Source: an uncultured Collinsella sp. (GTDB taxonomy: Bacteria > Actinomycetota > Coriobacteriia > Coriobacteriales > Coriobacteriaceae). From it: a DNA stretch of 64,000 bases. A program made the translations under genes and the position numbers. Positions within the stretch are counted from its first letter, which is position 1, and the number at the start of each line of letters is the position of its first letter. Positions 26,749 through 35,604 of the stretch are shown here, piece after piece. The stretch covers positions 62,001 through 126,000 of the forward strand of contig CAJLPX010000001.1 of assembly GCA_905208635.1 (NCBI GenBank), read 5' to 3'. Under the pieces are notes generated by a model that searched no databases, had not been told where the DNA came from, and saw only the letters and a program-made list of their open reading frames with translations.

Positions 26749-28032
26749 CTAAATGGTTTCCAAGAAGGCCTCGATCCTGGTTTGCAGTTGGCCTGCATCC
26801 TCACCGGCGTAGTCGGTCGTGATGTGCATAAACGGAATGCCGGCTTCCTCGGCGGCCTTCTCCACGGCAAACGACTCCATCTCATAGAGCGTGCAGAACT
26901 GCAGGGCCACGTCGACGATGCCGTCGGCATGCAGGTCCTTGGCCATCTGGACAATGTCCTTCATACGCTGGTCGTTGGGCGTAAAGACGGCGCAGTTGAT
27001 CTTAAAGTAGCGCTCGGCGATGGCATCGAGCATCTCGTCCACCGTCTCACCGGACTCGTCGACCAGGTCCTTGTAGTAGCGCGAGCCCGTGCAGGACTCC
27101 TCGCCTACCACAACGCCGCCGGCTTTCTCGATGAGGTTGAACAGCTTCCAGTTGGGCACGGCCATGGGCGTGCCGGTGTACAGAATGCGCTTGGTCCCCT
27201 TGGGCGCCACGCCCTCGCCGGCCTCGACACGCTGCTCGCACTCAGCCGCCATATCGTTAATGGCTCCGGTCAGACGTGGCGTGTCGTCCATAAAGGCGGC
27301 CTGAACGGTCAGCAGGCTGTCCAGACCGCTGATGGGCGCTGGGTCGGCAGCGCGCGTGGCAGCGAGGCGCTGCAGGGCGCGACGCTTCTCATTGACGGCG
27401 TGGATGGCGGCCTTCAGACGCTCGGGCGTAATCGTGACGCCGCACTCTTCCTCGATCTTGGCAGCGAGCTTCTTGACCTCGGCCTTCCAGGTCACAAGCG
27501 TCGACTCATCGTGTACGTTGGGAATATCCATGACGTACATGTTCTTTTGCGTGGCAAAAAACTCGTAGGCTTTCTTCTTGCCATCGCAGGTGTTCTCGCC
27601 TACCACCAAGTCACTCGACTCAATGTAGGGGCAGACCTCGCCCAGCTTAAAGCCGGCAAAGCTCTTGATAAGCGGGCAGGTGTTGCGCGGCAGATGCTCC
27701 TCGACCTTATCGGTTGCCCAATCGGCACCCGAGCACAGGCCCACGGGAATACCGTCGCAGGCGAGCACAATCTCCTCGGGCACGTACACGCAGAACGAAC
27801 CGACGATCTTGGTGGCCTCGCCGGCCTCCTTCTTGTCGAGCATCTCCTTAATACGGCCGCTGTGGATGTTGGTGGCCACAAAGTCCAGGTAGGACGTGGA
27901 CTTGGGGCGATTGTTCTGCGTCAAGAACATATCGCCGTACATCTGGCCCACGGCGCCCAGTAGCATGTCGTGGTCGGCAAGATTCATGCCGAGGCTCTCC
28001 CACATCGGATGGAAATCGAATTCTTCAGCCAT
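26749..28032 (-). CDS. 2-hydroxyacyl-CoA dehydratase/double-cubane-cluster reductase family protein, first paralogue
   Basis: This 427-residue protein is a longer paralogue of the gene that follows it. Cysteines expected to hold the iron-sulfur cluster are in GSFCVYVPEE, RNTCPLIKS, GENTCDGKKK, GEESCTGSR and LQFCTLYEM. The ETTCDGKKK/ENTCDGKKK and NDxRM words are shared by both paralogues. It resembles the double-cubane anaerobic reductases as much as true hydroxyacyl-CoA dehydratases. No CoA-transferase lies nearby, which argues mildly for the reductase class. The ATG at 28032 has GAGGGG upstream. It is the first large gene of a seven-gene minus-strand train ending at the desulfurase. Confidence 0.86.
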   Translation of the reverse strand: MAEEFDFHPMWESLGMNLADHDMLLGAVGQMYGDMFLTQNNRPKSTSYLDFVATNIHSGRIKEMLDKKEAGEATKIVGSFCVYVPEEIVLACDGIPVGLCSGADWATDKVEEHLPRNTCPLIKSFAGFKLGEVCPYIESSDLVVGENTCDGKKKAYEFFATQKNMYVMDIPNVHDESTLVTWKAEVKKLAAKIEEECGVTITPERLKAAIHAVNEKRRALQRLAATRAADPAPISGLDSLLTVQAAFMDDTPRLTGAINDMAAECEQRVEAGEGVAPKGTKRILYTGTPMAVPNWKLFNLIEKAGGVVVGEESCTGSRYYKDLVDESGETVDEMLDAIAERYFKINCAVFTPNDQRMKDIVQMAKDLHADGIVDVALQFCTLYEMESFAVEKAAEEAGIPFMHITTDYAGEDAGQLQTRIEAFLETI

Positions 28033-28191
28033 GGCGGTTCCCCTCTCGAACCAAAAACGGATAACAGCGGTATCGATGCACGACGGACGGCGATTGCCCG
28101 GCCGTGCTCAAACCCGGAATTTTGGGGAACCTGCTTTGCGGTCGATTATTTAGTTGTGCGTCGTCTCTCCCGGAGCCGTGAACATACCTGC

Positions 28192-28260
28192 TCATATGCG
28201 GCTCCGAGCCATATATAGGGCACGCGCGGCAACGCGGCGAATGTATGTCGTCTGCGGCAT
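28192..28260 (-). CDS. Candidate 22-residue leader peptide upstream of the dehydratase operon
   Basis: An ATG at 28260 is preceded by AAAGGAGGG at eight bases, a better ribosome site than most genes here have. The frame ends after 22 codons at TGA (28192-28194). The product, with MPQTTYIRRVAARALYM at its start, is short, basic and arginine-rich. It ends 160 bases before the ATG of the first dehydratase-type gene. I cannot name it. It could be a regulatory leader peptide, a true microprotein, or a chance frame behind a strong ribosome site. Confidence 0.45.
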   Translation of the reverse strand: MPQTTYIRRVAARALYMARSRI

Positions 28261-28427
28261 GTGCGCACCCTCCTTTACAAGTTAAGGTCAACTATATCAA
28301 CGGTCATCGACCATGCGAACACCGTTGACATTCGTATGACAGCGTCGTGTGCCGCCGTTTAATAAATTATTATCTTGCTTGATAATTAATTGCCATTCTA
28401 CATTCGGCGAACGGTAGGAAACGAAAC

Positions 28428-28460
28428 GGCGGGCTGCCGAGAACCCTCGACAGCCCGCCC
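28428..28460 (-). terminator. Intrinsic terminator of the mod operon
   Basis: GGCGGGCTG and CAGCCCGCC pair, with partial pairing continuing inside the loop. The minus strand then reads GTTTCGTTT. It lies seven bases behind the modC stop codon. Confidence 0.75.
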
Positions 28461-28466
28461 TCTACC

Positions 28467-29537
28467 CTACCGACAAACCAAATGGATCCTGCTGGCATCA
28501 AAATGCATGCGCAGCGTCTCGCCTGCTTGCGGTAGCTCGTCGACAGGCACGCCCACTTTGTTGACCTTCCACTGCAGACGCGTGGGCGCATCGGCCCGCG
28601 GCGCATCCAACAGCACCAGGCGCTCAAAACGTGAATCGCTCACTCGGGCCACGTGCAAATCGTAGCTGTTGCGGCCCCGCTCGGCACGATTGTCAACATG
28701 GAAGTAGCTTGCGCGAATGCCCAGATATGCCACGTCATCGGGAACCTCGCGACCAACGTTAAAGGTCATGCCCCAGTCGAGGGCCTCAACTTCTTCGTCG
28801 CCGATCTTGCGTGCCCGGCTTGTGTTCTTGCAGCCCGTCAAGCGCAGTGCCGCCAGCGTCTGCGGACGGCGGACCACGTCCCCGACGGAGCCGATCTCCT
28901 CCACATGCCCGTTATGCATCACGCAGATGCACTGGCACAGGCGGCACGCTTCGTCGATGTCGTGGCTCACGTAGAGCACGGTGCGGTTGCACACGTCAAA
29001 CAGGTCGAGCATGTTCTGCTCGAGTGCGCTCTTAAGATAGGCATCGAGCGCGCTCATGGGCTCGTCAAACATAAAGATGCCCGGGTGCGCCGCCACCATG
29101 CGCGCGAGCGCCACGCGCTGCTGCTGGCCGCCCGAGAGGCGCGCGGGATAGCGGTCGGCGAAATCGGCCAGACCGAAAATGCCCAGATAGCGCTCGGCGA
29201 GCTTTTTGCGCGCGGCGGCGTCGCCCGCGTCCTTTACACCGGCGCACACGTTATCGGCCACCGTCATGTTGGGAAACAGCTGATAGTTTTGGAACAGCAG
29301 GGCGCATTTTCGCTCCTGGGGCGACAGGTTGATGCCCGCCGCCGAGTCAAAAAAGGTCACGCCGTTGACGACGATCTTGCCCTCGTCGGGCGTCTCCACG
29401 CCGGCGATGCAGCGTAGCGTACAGCTCTTGCCGCAACCCGAGGCACCGAGCAGCGCCACACGATCCTCGCCGGCTTCGAGTTGGATGTCGAGGGTGAACC
29501 CCGGATAGCGCTTTTTGATATCCAGAACGAGCGACAT
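28467..29537 (-). CDS. modC: Molybdate ABC transporter ATP-binding protein
   Basis: ModC hydrolyses ATP to power molybdate import. The 356-residue protein has Walker A as LLGASGCGKSC, the signature LSGGQQQRVALAR, Walker B as GIFMFDEPMSALD and the switch histidine in VSHDIDE. A C-terminal domain of about 130 residues follows (from GCKNTSRARK). In this family that position holds a TOBE-type regulatory domain, but the sequence is not a clear match. It lies three bases behind modB, and GGGAGG sits about ten bases before its ATG. The order modA-modB-modC on one strand supports molybdate rather than sulfate, together with moeA and mogA upstream. Confidence 0.88.
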   Translation of the reverse strand: MSLVLDIKKRYPGFTLDIQLEAGEDRVALLGASGCGKSCTLRCIAGVETPDEGKIVVNGVTFFDSAAGINLSPQERKCALLFQNYQLFPNMTVADNVCAGVKDAGDAAARKKLAERYLGIFGLADFADRYPARLSGGQQQRVALARMVAAHPGIFMFDEPMSALDAYLKSALEQNMLDLFDVCNRTVLYVSHDIDEACRLCQCICVMHNGHVEEIGSVGDVVRRPQTLAALRLTGCKNTSRARKIGDEEVEALDWGMTFNVGREVPDDVAYLGIRASYFHVDNRAERGRNSYDLHVARVSDSRFERLVLLDAPRADAPTRLQWKVNKVGVPVDELPQAGETLRMHFDASRIHLVCR

Positions 29538-29540
29538 AGC

Positions 29541-30983
29541 TTATCGACCTCCCTTCGAGACGGCGTCATCGCGCATGAGCTCGGCCAGCGCCTCGCGATC
29601 GATACGCAGCGCATCGCCGCCGACTGGGTCGAGCGAATCGGTCTGGCCGCCCAGCTGCTTGGCCTGCTTGCGCTCCGCGCGGGACAGGCCGCGCTCGCGG
29701 TACTTTTGCGAATGCGCCGTGTACATATTGATGAACAGAATGACCAGGAAGCTGAACGCGATTACGACCACGACCCAAAAGAGGGCCACCGACGTATTGC
29801 CGCCCATCCACTCAAAGTAAATCGCAATGGGAATGGTCTGCGTAATGCCGGCATAGTTGCCCGCAAAGAACAGCGTGCAGCCAAACTCTCCCATGGCGCG
29901 GGCAAAGGCGAGGACCGCGCCGGCGGCAATCGAGGGCCAGCCAAGCGGCATCATAAGCTTGGTAAAGATGCGATGCTCAGACCATCCCAGGGTTCGCGCG
30001 GCATCGAGCATCTGCGTGTCAAGGCTCTCAAAGGCTCCGAGCGCCGTGCGGTAGACCAGCGGAAACGACACAACGACGGCCGAAATGACCGCCGCGTGCC
30101 AGGTAAAGACGATCGAGATGCCGTGCGCGATGAGCCACTGGCCCACTCCGGTCGAGCGGCCAAACAGCATGAGGAGCAGAAAGCCGCAGACCGTGGGCGG
30201 CAGCACCATAGGAATCGTAAAGACCGAATCGAGCAGGCCCTTGATGCGACTCGAGGTACCCATAGTCTTCCACGCGGCAAACAGGCCCAGTGCAAAGGCA
30301 ATCACCAGGGCAAGGCCGCTCGTTTTGATGGACACCCAAAACGGGCGATAGTCGATGTCGCCCAAAAAGGAAGCCAGAGAGGTCAAGGGCCCCTGCTCAT
30401 CCCGCAACACGACAGACGATGCTTCTACCATTTGAGCGCTATCAAGCCAACGCGCGCCGCCCTTGGCATCACCCGAGGCCGATGCAATCACCACATAACG
30501 GTCCCCATCCGCACCACGCACATCAAAGCCATAGGTATACCCGCCGGCATCAAACGTTGTTTCCGCCGTGACATACCAAGGAAGATCCACGTCCCCTAGC
30601 TGCGCACCTCCCATGCAGTTTGCGCTGTCGAGATCACAGACGAGGGCCTTGAGACCCGATACGCACTCGTTGTCCTGCGGATCCAATCCATACTTCTCGA
30701 CTGCCTTGGGCGATATCCACACCACAACGCGATCGGCAGCGGGCGCCACTACAAGGTCCACGTCCTCGTCAACGGGAAACCGGTAGCCCTCAGGCTGGCC
30801 CTCCATGGCACGAGCGGTCCCCTTGGCCAACCGATCAAAACCCTCGATCCCATAGGAAAGCCCATGAGCGGTCGCAGCAACCTGGGCCCCGTCCTCAGCG
30901 TCCCCAGCAAACGCAAATCCCGGCACCCAGCAAAGCGCGAGGGTCAAAGCACAGGCGACAAGCATGCGGAATCTTTTAAGCAC
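29541..30983 (-). CDS. modB: Molybdate ABC transporter permease with a large N-terminal extracytoplasmic domain
   Basis: The C-terminal 270 residues are a standard ModB-type permease, with the coupling-loop signature ARTLGWSEHRIFTKLMMPLGWP and five to six membrane segments. Unusually, about 210 residues precede it. I place the start at the GTG at 30983, where GGAG lies six bases upstream. This gives a signal-like helix (MLVACALTLALCWVPG) and then a soluble stretch rich in VDLVVAPAADRVVVWIS-type strands before the first permease helix. Ordinary ModB proteins are about 225 residues. The extra domain is not recognised and should lie outside the membrane. A basic cytosolic tail (KYRERGLSRAERKQAKQ) closes the protein. 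Confidence 0.85.
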   Translation of the reverse strand: MLKRFRMLVACALTLALCWVPGFAFAGDAEDGAQVAATAHGLSYGIEGFDRLAKGTARAMEGQPEGYRFPVDEDVDLVVAPAADRVVVWISPKAVEKYGLDPQDNECVSGLKALVCDLDSANCMGGAQLGDVDLPWYVTAETTFDAGGYTYGFDVRGADGDRYVVIASASGDAKGGARWLDSAQMVEASSVVLRDEQGPLTSLASFLGDIDYRPFWVSIKTSGLALVIAFALGLFAAWKTMGTSSRIKGLLDSVFTIPMVLPPTVCGFLLLMLFGRSTGVGQWLIAHGISIVFTWHAAVISAVVVSFPLVYRTALGAFESLDTQMLDAARTLGWSEHRIFTKLMMPLGWPSIAAGAVLAFARAMGEFGCTLFFAGNYAGITQTIPIAIYFEWMGGNTSVALFWVVVVIAFSFLVILFINMYTAHSQKYRERGLSRAERKQAKQLGGQTDSLDPVGGDALRIDREALAELMRDDAVSKGGR

Positions 30984-31051
30984 GAAAAGCTCCAAGCGAA
31001 TACAAGGACGGAGTGAAACACAAAACGATGGAATTATCGCGCCAAGCCGCA

Positions 31052-31924
31052 CTACTCGGAAAGCTCAAAGCCGTACTTAGCCCAAATCTTCTGCGCCTTC
31101 TTGTTGGACAGGCAGAAGTCGATAAACGCCTTGGCCTCGTCGGCGTACTCGGAGCTCTCGGCAACGGCACCCGGGTACACGATGGGCTTGTGCGAATCCT
31201 CGGGGCACACGAAGGCCTCCTCGATGCCGCCGTAGCGGAAGATGTCAGAGCTGTAGACAAAACCGGCCACGCAGTCGCCTGTGGACACATAGGCGGCGGC
31301 GGTACCAACTTTGTCTGCCAGTGCGACCTTGTCGGCGATCTCGGGAGCGTACTCGCCGTCTTCGCCCTCGGCGCCGGTATAGAGGCCCACGGAGGCCAGG
31401 GCCTGGTTGGCGTACTTGCCGGCAGGAACAGTCTTGGCGTCGCCGATGGCGATCTTGCCGTCCAGATTCGCGACGTCGGCGATGGCCTCGATCTTGGTGT
31501 CGGAACCCTCAGCACGAATGATCACAAGGTCGTTGACGAACATATCCTCACGGGTGTCGGCATCGACGAGCTCGGCGGCCTCGGCGTCGTCCATGGTGCC
31601 CTTGGAGGCGGTGATGAGCACGTCGACCGTGGCGCCAGCACGCATCTGCTCAACGAGGTCGCCAGAAGCCTTAAACTGCGTGTCGGCAAAGGCGGTGCCG
31701 GTCTGGTCGGTGTAGAGCTTCTGAACCTCGGGCAGAGCCTTCTCGAGCGAGTTGGCGGCAAAGACCTGCAGCTCGACAGCCTTCTTGGACGAAATCTTGG
31801 CGGAGCCGGCATCGGAACCGGTCGACTCAGGCTCCTTGTTTCCGGAGCAGCCGGCAAGGCCAAGGCCGGCAGCGGCGACAGCAGAGAGCGAGACGAATCC
31901 GCGGCGAGAAACCATATCGAACAT
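31052..31924 (-). CDS. modA: Molybdate-binding lipoprotein of the ABC transporter
   Basis: The 290-residue protein starts with VSRRGFVSLSAVAAAGLGLAGC, in effect a twin-arginine-like signal followed by a lipobox (LAGC), so it is a lipid-anchored binding protein. The mature part is a ModA-type two-lobed receptor with FAANSLEKAL, FKASGDLVEQM and AVAESSEYADEAKAF. The ATG at 31924 has AAAGGG six bases upstream. It heads the modABC operon, 68 bases before modB. In the 200 bases upstream there is an AT-rich patch around 31981-32010 but no clear ModE palindrome. Confidence 0.9.
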   Translation of the reverse strand: MFDMVSRRGFVSLSAVAAAGLGLAGCSGNKEPESTGSDAGSAKISSKKAVELQVFAANSLEKALPEVQKLYTDQTGTAFADTQFKASGDLVEQMRAGATVDVLITASKGTMDDAEAAELVDADTREDMFVNDLVIIRAEGSDTKIEAIADVANLDGKIAIGDAKTVPAGKYANQALASVGLYTGAEGEDGEYAPEIADKVALADKVGTAAAYVSTGDCVAGFVYSSDIFRYGGIEEAFVCPEDSHKPIVYPGAVAESSEYADEAKAFIDFCLSNKKAQKIWAKYGFELSE

Positions 31925-32129
31925 GTTCAACCCTTTCGAACGGTACACCCGGGCGCCCCGCCGCGAGCTTTGTTCTGTAATTAGATTATACTTACGTGCG
32001 AATAATATCTGTGATAAAGATTTCTCGTCTGATAATTTTCTTTTGCTGATAGCCTCAGGACGTACCGCACTGTCGCTGCATAAGAAAGGCGGAGCGACTC
32101 GCAAGGTTGCCCCGCCGCAAGTAAACCGT

Positions 32130-32609
32130 TTAGTTGGTATGACCGCCGCCTGCCGTCATTTGGGCCGCATGCTCCAGCTGGTCTGCTATGGCCTCCCAGC
32201 TTTCGCGGGCGGCCTTCGTAGAACCGGGAAAGTTTACGACAAGCGTATGACCTCGTTGCATGCAAATAGCGCGCGAAAGCATGGCACGGCGCGTCTTGGT
32301 CATAGAGTATGCACGGATCGCCTCGGCAATACCCGGCACATCGCGGTCGCAGACGGCACGCGTCGCCTCGGGCGTCACGTCGCGCATCGAAAGCCCCGTG
32401 CCGCCGCAGGTGATGACCACGTTGGCCTGGCAATCGTCGGCCGCAGCCACAATGGCAGCACCGATCTCGTCAACATCGTCATGCACCACCGTATGCGAGG
32501 CAACCGTCCAGCCCTGCGCCGCGATGAGCTCCTCGAGTGCAGCGCCTGCCTCGTCCTGGGCAAGATCGCGCGTATCCGAGCACGTCACGATTGAAATCTT
32601 CAACTCCAT
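32130..32609 (-). CDS. mogA: Molybdopterin adenylyltransferase-type protein (MogA/MoaB)
   Basis: The 159-residue protein has the MoCF-fold signature TCGGTGLSMRDVTPEA, used to adenylylate molybdopterin before molybdenum insertion. It begins MELKISIVTCSDTRD, and AGGAGGAG lies just before its ATG. It follows moeA by ten bases, so the two are co-transcribed and should act in sequence, MogA activating the cofactor and MoeA inserting molybdate. MoaB-type function cannot be excluded from sequence alone. Neither moaA nor moaC is in the window. Confidence 0.87.
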   Translation of the reverse strand: MELKISIVTCSDTRDLAQDEAGAALEELIAAQGWTVASHTVVHDDVDEIGAAIVAAADDCQANVVITCGGTGLSMRDVTPEATRAVCDRDVPGIAEAIRAYSMTKTRRAMLSRAICMQRGHTLVVNFPGSTKAARESWEAIADQLEHAAQMTAGGGHTN

Positions 32610-32619
32610 AGCACTCCTC

Positions 32620-33882
32620 CTACAGCACGGTGCCCTCGGGCAGATCGACTCGGACGACATTCACGACGTCGCCCGGCTCAAGATCGCACGGACCCTCGTT
32701 GATGCGCAACAGGCAGTTCGCACGCTGCATGGTTCCGAGCAGCGCCGAGTTCTGGCTGTGCGCCTCGGTGACCGTAAGCTCACCCGTCTGCGCATCGCGC
32801 GCAACCGTGGCGCGATCATAGAAGCGTCGGTCCTGTCGCTTCTTCACGCCGTGGGTAAGAACCGCCTGCTGCACGGGACGCGCACCCTCGGCAAAGCCGC
32901 GCATCTTGCGAATCGCCGGGCGGGCGAGCATCTCAAAGCCCACATAGGCCGCCGCGGGGTTGCCCGAAAGCCCCAGATAGGGCTTGCCGTCGAGCAGGCC
33001 AAACGTAATGGCCTTGCCGGGACGCAACGAAATGCGATCGAACAGCACCTCGCCCTCGCGCCGAACCAGCGCCGTCACGTAGTCGTAGTCGCCAGCCGAG
33101 GCGCCACCGCTCGTAATGACAAAATCGCACTCTTGCGCGGCGCGGTGCACCAGCTCGGCAATCGCCCGCTCGTCGTCGGGCGCAATGCCGTAGAACACCG
33201 GGTCGGCCCCAGCATCGAGTGCCTCGGCCATTAACGCCGAGGAATTGGAATCGCGAATCTGCCCACGCGCCGGCAGTTGGCCGGGCGCGACCAGCTCCGT
33301 GCCCAGCGAGATAACGCCCACACGCGGGGCGGCGTGCACTCTAACGTTCGCGTAACCGGCGCTCGCCAGCAAACCGGCGCCGGCCGGGGCCACAACCTCG
33401 CCAGCGTGCATCACAACATCGCCGGCATGGGCCTCCTCGCCTGCAGCTCGAACGTTCTCCCCCACCTTAGCCGGTGCCGAGAAGCTCACGTGTGAGCCCT
33501 CGTTGCCGTCGCCGTCGAGCACCTCGACGACCTCGTATTTCACAACGGCATCCGCACCTTCGGGCACCGGTGCACCCGTCATAATACGGACGGTCTCGCC
33601 CGCGCCAATCGCGCCCTCAAACACATGGCCCGCCGCCTCGTGCCCCACGACGGAAAGCGTCACGGGCGTATCGGAGGACGCTTTGGCGAGGTCGTCGGCA
33701 CGCACGGCATATCCATCCATGGCGCTGTTGGCAAACGGCGAGATATCGATATCGGCCGTGGCATCCTCAGCCAGGGGAAGACCGGCCGCCTGCCAAACCG
33801 GGATCTCGACGAGCTCGGTCCTGCGCACCTGCGAAAGGACGATTGCCTGCGCGTCCTCCAGCGGGATGAGCGTCTTAGCCAT
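32620..33882 (-). CDS. moeA: Molybdopterin molybdenumtransferase
   Basis: MoeA inserts molybdate into adenylylated molybdopterin. The 420-residue protein shows the N-terminal ANSAMDGYAVRADD motif and the MoCF-fold signature ITSGGASAGDYDYV. The C-terminal barrel domain carries NSALLGTMQRANCLLRI. The ATG at 33882 has AGAGG five bases upstream. It is the first gene of a moeA-mogA pair, with modABC about 200 bases further on the same strand. The molybdenum hydroxylase at 9.3-13.0 kb is a likely customer. Confidence 0.93.
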   Translation of the reverse strand: MAKTLIPLEDAQAIVLSQVRRTELVEIPVWQAAGLPLAEDATADIDISPFANSAMDGYAVRADDLAKASSDTPVTLSVVGHEAAGHVFEGAIGAGETVRIMTGAPVPEGADAVVKYEVVEVLDGDGNEGSHVSFSAPAKVGENVRAAGEEAHAGDVVMHAGEVVAPAGAGLLASAGYANVRVHAAPRVGVISLGTELVAPGQLPARGQIRDSNSSALMAEALDAGADPVFYGIAPDDERAIAELVHRAAQECDFVITSGGASAGDYDYVTALVRREGEVLFDRISLRPGKAITFGLLDGKPYLGLSGNPAAAYVGFEMLARPAIRKMRGFAEGARPVQQAVLTHGVKKRQDRRFYDRATVARDAQTGELTVTEAHSQNSALLGTMQRANCLLRINEGPCDLEPGDVVNVVRVDLPEGTVL

Positions 33883-34061
33883 ATACACCTCTTACATGCC
33901 ACGGCGCGCAACAGTGGCGCCGATTCTTTATGTTTGGTTCAGTATAATCCCCCGCTGCCCGCTCAAGACATGGCCCGCAACGGCAAATACACCTGTCGGC
34001 CACGCGCCTTTCGTAACAGAACCGAAACCTGTCAATTGCCTTAAGGCACGGGGTGCCGTCT

Positions 34062-34067
34062 TATAAT
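34062..34067 (+). promoter_or_regulatory. Consensus -10 box upstream of the ClC channel gene
   Basis: A perfect TATAAT lies 30 bases before the ATG. TTGCCT stands 20 bases upstream of it, a wide spacing, so the -35 assignment is weak. Bases 33883-34061 separate this gene from divergent moeA and hold no gene. Confidence 0.5.
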
Positions 34068-34096
34068 GCATGCATCGCAACAAAAAAGAGGACGTT

Positions 34097-35518
34097 ATGG
34101 CTTTTATCGATAAACGTGAAAATACACTCGACCCGTCTGATGACACCCGTCAGGACACAGACGGCAGGTCCTTCTCTCCGGCCGACTTGATCATCAGCGG
34201 TCGCAACCAGCTCACCCGCTCCGAACAGCTCTTGGCCGCCGACACGCGCCGCAATGCCCACAACATGCTCGCGAGCGCCAAGCTGCTCGCGCTCGTCGTT
34301 GTCGTTTCGCTCGCCATGGGCGTTGCCGCTTGGGCGTTTTTGGCCTCGCTGGATATTGCGACCGATTATCGCGAGAGCCATGCGTGGATCTACGCCCTGC
34401 TCCCCGTCGTGGGCGTGGCCACCGCGTGGGTCTACAAGAACCACGGTCTCGCCGCCAAACGCGGCAACAATTTGGTCATCGACTCCGCCCTGGGCACACG
34501 ACTCATCCATGCGCGCATGGCCATCCTCACGTTTGTGTGCTCCACGCTCACGCATCTGACGGGCGGCTCGGCCGGCCGCGAGGGCGCCGCGGTGCAGATC
34601 GGCGGTACCATCGCCAGCAATGTCTCGAGCCTTGCCCATCTCAAAAAACACGACCACCACGACCTCATGCTCGCCGGTATCTCGTCTGCCTTTGGCGCCG
34701 TGTTCGGATCACCTCTCGCCGGAGCTTTCTTTGGCATGGAGATGTGCTTTATCGGCAAGATCGACTACACCGCGGGCATCTACTGCCTGGTCGCCTCGTT
34801 TACCGGCTACTTTACGTCACTCGCCCTGGGCACCCAGTACGAGAGCAACGTCATCGCCAGCGTTCCCGACATGACGCCCAGAACGGTTGCCATCGTCGTT
34901 ATCGGAGCCATTGTCTTTGGCCTGACGGCGCGCCTCTTTGCCTGGTCGGTCCGCACGGTCAAGAACCTGTATGCGCGTTTTATCACCAACTATCTCGTCC
35001 GTGCGCTCGTCGGCGCACTCGTGGTGCTTGCGGCCTATGCGTTGCTCGACGCCTGGGACTACGCCGGCCTTTCCACGTGGCTTTCCGGCGCAGGATTTGC
35101 AGGTAACACCACCCTGGCGGACGCAGCCATCAAGTTGGTCGTCACAGCGCTCACCCTAGGCGCGGGCTTCCAAGGCGGCGAGGTCACGCCCCTGTTTGGC
35201 ATCGGTGCGGCGCTCGGTGGCTGGATCGGTTGCCTTACCGGGCTTGACCCCAGTTTTCTGGCGGCTCTCGGCATGCTCGGCGTGTTCTGCGCCGGCCTCA
35301 ACGTGCCCATCACCACCTGCATGATGGCCATCGACCTGTTCCACGGCACGGCCGCCGGGTTCTTTGTCATCGTGGCCTTTATCAGCTACCTAACCGGCGG
35401 ACACCGCGGCGTGTACCCCGCCCAGCGCATCATCTCACCCAAGCGCCGCTCGCTTATTGTGGATGAGGGAGGTACGGTAGCGGATGCTATCGAGCGCCAC
35501 AACGACCTGATAGAGTAG
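34097..35518 (+). CDS. ClC-family chloride/anion channel or antiporter
   Basis: The 473-residue membrane protein has the family loops in order: GGSAGREGAAVQIGG, whose glutamate is the gating residue; SAFGAVFGSPLAGAFFGMEM; and the late GAGFQGGEVTPLFGIGAALGG. About ten hydrophobic segments are visible. ClC proteins exchange chloride, fluoride or nitrate for protons, or act as channels. The first selectivity motif reads TGGSAG rather than the usual GSGIP, so chloride preference is uncertain. The ATG at 34097 has AGAGGA just upstream. It appears to be a single gene, divergent from moeA. Confidence 0.88.
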   Translation: MAFIDKRENTLDPSDDTRQDTDGRSFSPADLIISGRNQLTRSEQLLAADTRRNAHNMLASAKLLALVVVVSLAMGVAAWAFLASLDIATDYRESHAWIYALLPVVGVATAWVYKNHGLAAKRGNNLVIDSALGTRLIHARMAILTFVCSTLTHLTGGSAGREGAAVQIGGTIASNVSSLAHLKKHDHHDLMLAGISSAFGAVFGSPLAGAFFGMEMCFIGKIDYTAGIYCLVASFTGYFTSLALGTQYESNVIASVPDMTPRTVAIVVIGAIVFGLTARLFAWSVRTVKNLYARFITNYLVRALVGALVVLAAYALLDAWDYAGLSTWLSGAGFAGNTTLADAAIKLVVTALTLGAGFQGGEVTPLFGIGAALGGWIGCLTGLDPSFLAALGMLGVFCAGLNVPITTCMMAIDLFHGTAAGFFVIVAFISYLTGGHRGVYPAQRIISPKRRSLIVDEGGTVADAIERHNDLIE

Positions 35519-35604
35519 ATGTAATAATCGCCGTGCAGCCACAATCGGGGCTAATTCGACCTGAGCGCGACCGCACTGTCATGTCACACGCCGGGAGTCG
35601 CCCC

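Larger units (their letters stand above)
28033..28466. other. Upstream region of the dehydratase/selenium operon
   Basis: This gap of about 430 bases holds the candidate leader peptide, AT-rich sequence around 28300-28400 that probably carries the operon promoter, and the modC terminator at its far end. An 88-codon frame running into the next gene has no support of its own. Confidence 0.6.

Noticed and set aside
31925..32129. ModE operator upstream of modA
   Set aside because: An AT-rich partial palindrome is present near 31981-32010, but it does not fit the ModE consensus well.
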